Positions 58,857 through 64,000 of a stretch of 64,000 nt of DNA are shown piece after piece. Made by a program: the position numbers and the translations under genes. How positions within the stretch are numbered: the first letter of the stretch is position 1; each line of letters starts with the position of its first letter. The notes beneath the pieces were generated by a model that was not told the origin of the DNA, did no database searches, and was given only the letters and a program-made list of their open reading frames with translations. Location: the NCBI RefSeq assembly GCF_902168175.1, contig NZ_CABHOU010000025.1:62001-126000 (forward strand), in the 5' to 3' direction. The DNA is from an uncultured Chitinophaga sp. (GTDB lineage: Bacteria; Bacteroidota; Bacteroidia; Chitinophagales; Chitinophagaceae).

Positions 58857-60035
58857 TTATTTAAAAGCATTGAGGCCGGTAATGTCCATACCGGTAATGA
58901 GTAAGTGGATTTCGTGCGTACCCTCGTAGGTGATGACGCTTTCGAGGTTCATCATATGGCGCATTACGGGATAATCGCCCGTGATGCCGATGGCACCGAG
59001 TATCTGGCGGGCATCGTGTATTATCTTAATAGCCGTTTCGCAGGCATTGCGTTTTGCCATGGAAATTTGTTCAGCCGTAGCACGGTCTTCATTTTTGAGT
59101 ACCCCCAGGCGCCAGTTCATCAACTGTGCCTTGGTAATTTCGGTCACCATTTCGGCCAGCTTCTTCTGCACCAGCTGAAACCCGCCAATAGGACGATCGA
59201 ACTGCACCCGCTCCTTCGAATAGCGCAGGGCTGCGTCGTAACAGTCCATAGCCGCTCCAATAGCGCCCCAGGCAATGCCATAACGGGCAGAGGAAAGGCA
59301 GGTAAGCGGCGCCTTTAACCCGACAGCATCGGGCAATATGTTCGATTTGGGAATACGTACGTTATCCAGTACCAGTTCACCGGTAGCACTGGCCCGCAGG
59401 CTCCATTTACCTTTGGTTTCAGGAGTAGAGAAGCCTTCCATGCCCCGTTCTACTATCACACCGCGTACTTTGCGGTCGGGATCGCGCGCCCATATGATGG
59501 CAATGTCGGCAAAGGGAGCATTAGATATCCACATTTTGGCACCGTTCAGGATGATATGGTCGCCATCGTCGTCGAAGTAGGTAAGCAGGCCGGCGGGATT
59601 TGAGCCAAAATCGGGCTCTGTAAGGCCGAAGCAGCCCATTAATTCGCCGGTAGCCAATTTGGGCAGGAAACGGCGTTTCTGCTCTTCGCTGCCAAAGCGG
59701 TAAATCGGGTACATCACGAGCGAACCTTGTACCGAGGCTGTGGAACGTATACCACTATCCCCCCGCTCCAGCTCCTGCATCATCAGGCCGTAGGAGATAT
59801 AATCCAGGCCACCGCCGCCGTATTCAGCGGGAATGGTCGGGCCAAAACAGCCCAGGCTGCCCAGGCTTTTAATTACCTGCGTAGGGAATTCCGCCTTTTG
59901 ACAGGCATCTTCAATTATCGGGCTCACGTCCTGCTTCACCCACTGCCTTACTGCTTCGCGCACCATTTTCTGTTCCTCCGTCAGCAAATCATCCAGTAAA
60001 TAGTAATCGGGCGATTGAAACAGGTCTTGTCGCAT
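58857..60035 (-). CDS. Acyl-CoA dehydrogenase, glutaryl-CoA dehydrogenase-like
   Basis: 392 residues, cytosolic. It oxidises acyl-CoA at the alpha-beta bond using FAD. Catalytic Glu371 stands in TYEGTHEIH, the position of the glutaryl-CoA dehydrogenase base. GDSGIRSTASVQGSLVMYPI contains Arg97, matching the Arg that binds the glutaryl carboxylate, and GCFGLTEPDFGSNPAG the FAD-binding region. Further family segments: LNGAKMWISNAPFADI, ERVQFDRPIGGFQLVQKKLA. This makes glutaryl-CoA (lysine/tryptophan degradation) the likely substrate, though related acyl-CoAs cannot be excluded. Confidence 0.92.
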   Translation of the reverse strand: MRQDLFQSPDYYLLDDLLTEEQKMVREAVRQWVKQDVSPIIEDACQKAEFPTQVIKSLGSLGCFGPTIPAEYGGGGLDYISYGLMMQELERGDSGIRSTASVQGSLVMYPIYRFGSEEQKRRFLPKLATGELMGCFGLTEPDFGSNPAGLLTYFDDDGDHIILNGAKMWISNAPFADIAIIWARDPDRKVRGVIVERGMEGFSTPETKGKWSLRASATGELVLDNVRIPKSNILPDAVGLKAPLTCLSSARYGIAWGAIGAAMDCYDAALRYSKERVQFDRPIGGFQLVQKKLAEMVTEITKAQLMNWRLGVLKNEDRATAEQISMAKRNACETAIKIIHDARQILGAIGITGDYPVMRHMMNLESVITYEGTHEIHLLITGMDITGLNAFK

Positions 60036-60188
60036 ACATTTAGTTTATTTATATATTCGGGCTATAAACGGCTACAGTAAATAATTACAGCATAAATGCC
60101 TAAGCAGCAATATACTAAATTATGCCGCAACCCTCCCCATATCCGGCTAACTTGTTTAACTTAGGCCCGCGGAACCAAAAGTCAATCT

Positions 60189-60626
60189 ATGCTAAAACTG
60201 CTACCAGCACTTTTCTTATTTGCATTTATGGTACTGATCATGGCAATCGTACCCCCCCGTACCTCAGTAGCAATTCACGCTTCGGGCCACCCTAATAAGG
60301 CAGCCGCTGCGCAAAACCCCGGCGTTAAACAATACTGGATGGTTTTGCTGAAAGAAGGACCTAATCAGTCGCTCTCGCAGGAACAAACCGAAGGGATACT
60401 TGCCATTCATGCTCAGAATATTCAACACCTTACCGCCAGCGGTAAAATGCTCGTTGCAGGTCCCTTTAACGACCAAAGTGCCGGACTGAAAAGCGTTTAT
60501 ATCCTCGATTGCAAAGACAGCCTCGAAGCTACCCGGTTACTTCAGTCTGATACAGCTATTGCCAGCGGTCTTTTCAGCTACGAGCTGAAATCCTGGAAAA
60601 CTACGAAGAGCGACCTCTTCAAATAA
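60189..60626 (+). CDS. Secreted YciI-like protein
   Basis: 145 residues. Signal peptide (MLKLLPALFLFAFMVLIMAI). The YciI-like ferredoxin-fold domain follows: KQYWMVLLKEGPNQSLSQEQ, AIHAQNIQHLTASGKMLVAG, PFNDQSAGLKSVYILDCKDS. The His in ILAIHAQNIQHL and the Gly-rich turn match the YCII family, proteins of unknown or dehalogenase-like activity. It is unusual in being exported. It lies divergent to the acyl-CoA dehydrogenase gene. Confidence 0.82.
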   Translation: MLKLLPALFLFAFMVLIMAIVPPRTSVAIHASGHPNKAAAAQNPGVKQYWMVLLKEGPNQSLSQEQTEGILAIHAQNIQHLTASGKMLVAGPFNDQSAGLKSVYILDCKDSLEATRLLQSDTAIASGLFSYELKSWKTTKSDLFK

Positions 60627-60639
60627 CATGCTCTTTTTC

Positions 60640-60782
60640 GGTGTATACACCGTCCGTTTCTCCTGCTATTCTGTAATTACATCAACAAAAAGCACTCTTA
60701 CGTGCCTTATGGATGCTGCTGCTAACTGGCAGCCGGAGTGCCGCGTATCGATGCCGGCAACACCCCATCGTCGTGTATACAC
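60640..60782. repeat. Two copies of the palindrome GTGTATACAC in an intergenic region
   Basis: GGTGTATACACC at 60640-60651 and GTGTATACAC at 60773-60782, 122 bp apart, between the YciI-like gene and pyrF. The same 10-mer also occurs at 46289-46298 and 57885-57894. Confidence 0.8.
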
Positions 60783-60811
60783 CACCACACCTTACCCGGT
60801 GCGGGTACATA

Positions 60812-60842
60812 ACAAAAAAAGCGCCCCCTTACGGAAGCGCTT
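60812..60842 (-). terminator. Terminator of pyrF
   Basis: On the minus strand AAGCGC / GCGCTT (60837-60842 with 60819-60824) enclose a 12-nt GC-containing loop region and are followed by a T7 run, 24 nt after the pyrF stop. Confidence 0.78.
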
Positions 60843-60866
60843 CTCTCAAAAATATCCTTTATTCGG

Positions 60867-61682
60867 CTATACAACTGCCACAGCGAGGTACTCCGCCATT
60901 TCCGACTGGTATTGCTGCGCTGCCACACGTGCATCTTCAGCAAAACGCTCGTCATTACCAGCATAAATAATGGCGCGGCTGGCGTTTACAAGCAAACCAA
61001 CATCCTTATTCAACCCCTTCTCTGAAATATCTTTTAAACTACCGCCCTGAGCCCCTACACCCGGCACCAGGAAAAAGTGATCGGGCAATAGCCGGCGGAT
61101 AGCTGCTATCGATTCGGCCTGCGTAGCACCTACCACGAACATCATGTTGTCGGGAGTGCCCCAACTGGCGGTGGTTTTCATTACCCGCTCATACAAAAAC
61201 TCATCGCCCACCTTCAGTTGCTGGAAGTCCTGGCTGCCCTCGTTGGAGGTAAGTCCCAGCACAATGGCCCATTTCTCTGAAAAACCCAGGAAAGGTGTTA
61301 CACTGTCGCGGCCCATATAAGGCGCAACTGTCACGGAATCAAACTGGTAAGTATCAAAAAATGTTTTAGCGTAATAGGAAGAGGTATTGCCAATATCGCC
61401 ACGTTTGGCATCAGCGATGGTAAAAATGCCTTTAGGAATGTACTCTACGGTACGCTGCAGACTCTCCCAGCCACGTATACCCTGGCACTCATAAAAGGCC
61501 GTATTGATCTTGTAAGACACGCACAGGTCCTTTGTAGCATCGATAATCGCCTTGTTAAAGGCAAACATCGGATCGGGATGGCTCAGTAAATGTTTGGGAA
61601 TCTTCTGCATATCGGTATCAAGACCAACGCACAAATACGATTTCCGTTCCCGGATGAGGTTCACCAGTTCCTGTCTGTTCAT
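60867..61682 (-). CDS. pyrF: Orotidine 5'-phosphate decarboxylase, type 2
   Basis: 271 residues, as in the long type-2 PyrF of Bacteroidota and actinobacteria. It converts OMP to UMP, the last step of pyrimidine synthesis. The Asp-Lys-x-x-Asp catalytic array is visible in TIADAKRGDIGNTSSYYAK (Asp91, Lys93, Asp96). Other signatures: KSYLCVGLDTDMQKIP, YKINTAFYECQGIRGW, VTVAPYMGRDSVTPFL and the C-terminal FLVPGVGAQGG phosphate loop. No other pyr genes are near. Confidence 0.96.
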   Translation of the reverse strand: MNRQELVNLIRERKSYLCVGLDTDMQKIPKHLLSHPDPMFAFNKAIIDATKDLCVSYKINTAFYECQGIRGWESLQRTVEYIPKGIFTIADAKRGDIGNTSSYYAKTFFDTYQFDSVTVAPYMGRDSVTPFLGFSEKWAIVLGLTSNEGSQDFQQLKVGDEFLYERVMKTTASWGTPDNMMFVVGATQAESIAAIRRLLPDHFFLVPGVGAQGGSLKDISEKGLNKDVGLLVNASRAIIYAGNDERFAEDARVAAQQYQSEMAEYLAVAVV

Positions 61683-61701
61683 AAATTTGATATTAGGGGC
61701 G

Positions 61702-61709
61702 CAAAGTTA
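61702..61709 (-). promoter_or_regulatory. Candidate -7 element of pyrF
   Basis: On the minus strand TAACTTTG fits TAnnTTTG, 19 nt before the start codon. No clear -33 partner; the transcript leader would be very short. Confidence 0.45.
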
Positions 61710-61854
61710 ATGAAATAGTATGATGGTATGGATTCGGTTGATAAATAACGTTCTTTTAAAGTTCTGCCATTTTTTTCAAACCTGGCATTTTGATTTACCG
61801 ATTTAAGTTCTTAATTTTTGCTTTTCTACGTTATCTAAAACATTTCCTCTTCAA

Positions 61855-62715
61855 ATGAAACAGCTATTCGGTCTACTACTCTTAATACTATTGTGCCACA
61901 GCGTGCAATCGAATGCACAAAAGCTGCCTGTCAAGATAGGTTTAAATACTTCTTACGATAACGATAGTCTCGGTTTCGCTAACGGGTACGATTATATTGA
62001 AGAAAACACCCGGAAACTGTTTTATGTGCCGGACAGTGTGTTCCAGAAACACCTGGCCAATTTGCGTAAAACCAAACTGCCTGTCAATACTACCAATGTA
62101 TTTCTTCCCAATACCATCAAACTGATTGGTCCGGATGTAAACGTAAAATGGACAGTTGGGTATGTAGATACCATTTTCAAAAGAGCGCAGCAGGCCGGGG
62201 TGAACATCATTGTGCTGGGCAGTTCTGGCTCACGCAGACTACCAGAGGGTTACAGCCGCAACAAGGCCATATCGGAGTTCGTATACATCGGCCGTAAAAT
62301 GGCAGAAGTGGCGAAAAAATATAAGATCACCATCGCGATGGAGAGCCTGAACCGCACCGAAGATAATTTCATTACCACGCTTGAATTTGCCAACGAGCTG
62401 GTAAACCTCATTAACCACCCGAACTTCAAGCTCACTGCGGATATTTACCATATGCTGATGGAGTACGAACCGGCAGATGTGATCATTAAAGCGGGTAAAA
62501 ACCTGGTTCACTGCCATATTGCCGAACGCGAGAAACGTGCGGCACCGGGCACCTACAATGAGAACTTTCTTCCTTATTTCCAGGCACTGAAAAAGATCAA
62601 TTATAAAGGCAGGATCAGCCTCGAATGCCGCTGGGACAATATGACCCAACAGGCTCCCTCGGCGCTGGCATACCTTAAAACACAATTAAACCAGGCTTAC
62701 AATATAAAACCTTGA
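61855..62715 (+). CDS. Secreted sugar-phosphate-isomerase/epimerase-like TIM barrel
   Basis: 286 residues with a signal peptide (MKQLFGLLLLILLCHSVQSN, AQ cleavage). Xylose-isomerase/AP-endonuclease-like barrel: KIGLNTSYDNDSLGFANGYDYIEEN, VNIIVLGSSGSRRLPEGYSR, YKITIAMESLNRTEDNF with the metal-binding Glu, FKLTADIYHMLMEYEP and LVHCHIAEREKRAAPG, then RISLECRWDN. It probably isomerises or epimerises a sugar-like compound outside the cytoplasm. It is followed 5 nt later by a Tat-exported Gfo/Idh/MocA oxidoreductase, so the two form an operon acting on the same compound. Confidence 0.85.
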   Translation: MKQLFGLLLLILLCHSVQSNAQKLPVKIGLNTSYDNDSLGFANGYDYIEENTRKLFYVPDSVFQKHLANLRKTKLPVNTTNVFLPNTIKLIGPDVNVKWTVGYVDTIFKRAQQAGVNIIVLGSSGSRRLPEGYSRNKAISEFVYIGRKMAEVAKKYKITIAMESLNRTEDNFITTLEFANELVNLINHPNFKLTADIYHMLMEYEPADVIIKAGKNLVHCHIAEREKRAAPGTYNENFLPYFQALKKINYKGRISLECRWDNMTQQAPSALAYLKTQLNQAYNIKP

Positions 62716-62720
62716 TTCAT

Positions 62721-64000
62721 ATGACGCAATCGAATAAATCACGTCGTGCATTTCTGAAACAGTCGTTTATGGGCGGAGCAGGTGTTGCTATTACCGCAAT
62801 GGGCCTCCCGGCCAGCAGTTACGCCAGGATTATGGGCGCCAATGATCGTGTAAACGTAGGGGTGGTAGGATTTTCCGACCGCTTCCGCGAAGCGCTGATG
62901 CCTACTTTCCTCGCCAACAACAAGGAACTTAATTTCGACATTATCGGTGTTTCCGACATCTGGAACCGCCGCCGCGAAGAAGGTAAACGCATTTTATCGG
63001 GCAAAGTTGGCCACGATGTTACGGCGTACGTGAACAATGACGAATTGTACCGCAATAAAGACATCGATGCGGTAATTATTGCCACTGCCGATTTCCAGCA
63101 CGCTTTTCACACGGTAGAAGCTGTTACCAACAACTGCGATGTGTACTGCGAAAAACCTTTCGCCGAAACCATGGTGGATGCACGTAATGCGCTGAAAGCA
63201 GTGAAAGCATCTAAAAAGATATTCCAGGTAGGCACACAACGCCGTAGCGGCGAAAGCTACCACGCTGCTGCCAACTTCATTAAAGAAGGAAAGTTTGGAA
63301 ATATTACGATGGTGGAAATGACCTGGAACGTAAACCAGCCAGGTCGTTGGAGACGCCCGGCGTTAACCAGCACGATCAAAGAATCGGATGTGGACTGGAA
63401 ACGCTTCCTGGCAAACAGGCCTGCCGATAAGTGGGACCCGCGTAAATACCTGGAGTATCGCCTGTTCTGGCCTTATTCGTCTGGCATTTTCGGTCAGTGG
63501 ATGACACACCAGATCGATACCGTACACTGGTTCAGCGGTCTTAAACACCCGCGCAGTGCAGTGGCAAATGGAGGTATTTACCAATGGAAAGATGGTCGTA
63601 CAAACCCCGACACACTTACGGCGGTATTTGATTATGGCCCGGCCAACGATCCTACCAACGGCTTCCAGGTAATGTACAGCTCACGTTTCCATAACTCTGC
63701 AGGTGGTACTAAGGAATTGTATTACTCTAATGGTGGTATGATCGACATGAGTACGAACAAAATTACGCCAACAGGTGGCATGACCGAGAATGAAGGGAAA
63801 GCGATGGGATTGAAAGCCAATCTGCTGCCAACAATGACGCTGGCCGATGCAGGCGGTGGCGTTGCAACTTCTGCCAATACTGGTGGTGATCCTACCACCT
63901 TTGCCCATATGCGTAACTGGATGGAATGTGTACGGTCCCGCAAAGAGACGAATGCACCCATCGAAGCCGCTTATTCCCATTCTATTGCACTGATCATGGG
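62721..64000 (+). CDS. Tat-exported Gfo/Idh/MocA-family oxidoreductase, 3' truncated by window edge
   Basis: The frame is open from the ATG at 62721 to the end of the window (426 codons); the stop lies beyond. The N-terminus has a twin-arginine signal (KSRRAFLKQSFMGGAGVA). The NAD(P)-binding part is VNVGVVGFSDRFREALMP, with EKPFAETMVDARNAL carrying the family Glu-Lys-Pro motif, and GTQRRSGESYHAAANFIKEG follows. The C-terminal domain shows WPYSSGIFGQWMTHQIDTVHWF with candidate catalytic Asp/His. Such secreted members may keep their cofactor bound and act on sugars or glycosides. Paired with the preceding TIM barrel. Confidence 0.88.
   Translation, partial: MTQSNKSRRAFLKQSFMGGAGVAITAMGLPASSYARIMGANDRVNVGVVGFSDRFREALMPTFLANNKELNFDIIGVSDIWNRRREEGKRILSGKVGHDVTAYVNNDELYRNKDIDAVIIATADFQHAFHTVEAVTNNCDVYCEKPFAETMVDARNALKAVKASKKIFQVGTQRRSGESYHAAANFIKEGKFGNITMVEMTWNVNQPGRWRRPALTSTIKESDVDWKRFLANRPADKWDPRKYLEYRLFWPYSSGIFGQWMTHQIDTVHWFSGLKHPRSAVANGGIYQWKDGRTNPDTLTAVFDYGPANDPTNGFQVMYSSRFHNSAGGTKELYYSNGGMIDMSTNKITPTGGMTENEGKAMGLKANLLPTMTLADAGGGVATSANTGGDPTTFAHMRNWMECVRSRKETNAPIEAAYSHSIALIM

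Overview
The window comes from a Bacteroidota genome, most likely the Chitinophagaceae (Chitinophaga-like). The evidence is two SusC/SusD pairs, many lipoproteins, DUF4450-, DUF5007-, DUF4136- and DUF6934-like proteins, a GH18 chitinase, LytTR signalling, type-2 pyrF, and promoters of the Bacteroidota form TTTG-N19/20-TAnnTTTG. Those promoters are clearest in front of both tRNA genes. No phage, insertion sequence or CRISPR array was seen.

Region 1 (1-18.4 kb) is a rhamnogalacturonan-I utilisation locus. A tightly packed plus-strand operon, with gaps of 33 nt down to a 1-nt overlap, runs: SusC-like transporter (cut by the left edge), SusD-like lipoprotein, GH106 alpha-L-rhamnosidase, an unclassified six-hairpin glycosidase-like protein, a DUF4450-like protein, PL11 rhamnogalacturonan lyase, CE12 rhamnogalacturonan acetylesterase and GH105 unsaturated rhamnogalacturonyl hydrolase. 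The acetylesterase strips acetyl groups, the lyase cuts the Rha-GalA backbone, GH105 removes the unsaturated uronic acid and GH106 removes rhamnose. SusCD captures and imports oligomers. A terminator and a candidate promoter separate a sulfatase gene downstream.

Region 2 (18.5-31.1 kb) is mixed. It holds a PQQ-type beta-propeller/cytochrome c lipoprotein, a MerC-like protein behind a Zur/Fur-like palindrome, a group III truncated haemoglobin, and an unusual 835-bp gene-free stretch with a possible structured RNA and two repeat arrays. It continues with a YheT-type hydrolase, an ankyrin protein, an AraC regulator, an NTF2-like secreted protein, an orphan LytTR response regulator, a small helix-turn-helix-like protein, a DUF1624 membrane protein, the GH18 chitinase and a small lipoprotein.

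Region 3 (31.2-45.8 kb) contains a minus-strand SusC-SusD-fasciclin-DUF5007 operon with no degradative enzyme. An aldo/keto reductase follows. Then comes a four-gene operon of the planctomycete type: DUF1549/DUF1553 cytochrome c protein, Tat-exported DUF1501 protein, Tat-exported TIM-barrel epimerase-like protein, and a DUF2231-like membrane cytochrome c with leucine-rich repeats.

Region 4 (45.9-64 kb) is mostly housekeeping: tRNA-Gly(GCC), tRNA-Leu(GAG), a HAD phosphatase, DUF2130, a histidine kinase, a glycosyltransferase, proB-proA, a dienelactone hydrolase, ApbE, an acyl-CoA dehydrogenase, YciI-like and pyrF. It also has a two-gene DUF6934/small-protein unit that looks like a toxin-antitoxin-type arrangement, and several unknown small membrane proteins. 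The right edge holds a TIM-barrel protein followed by a Tat-exported Gfo/Idh/MocA oxidoreductase that runs off the window.
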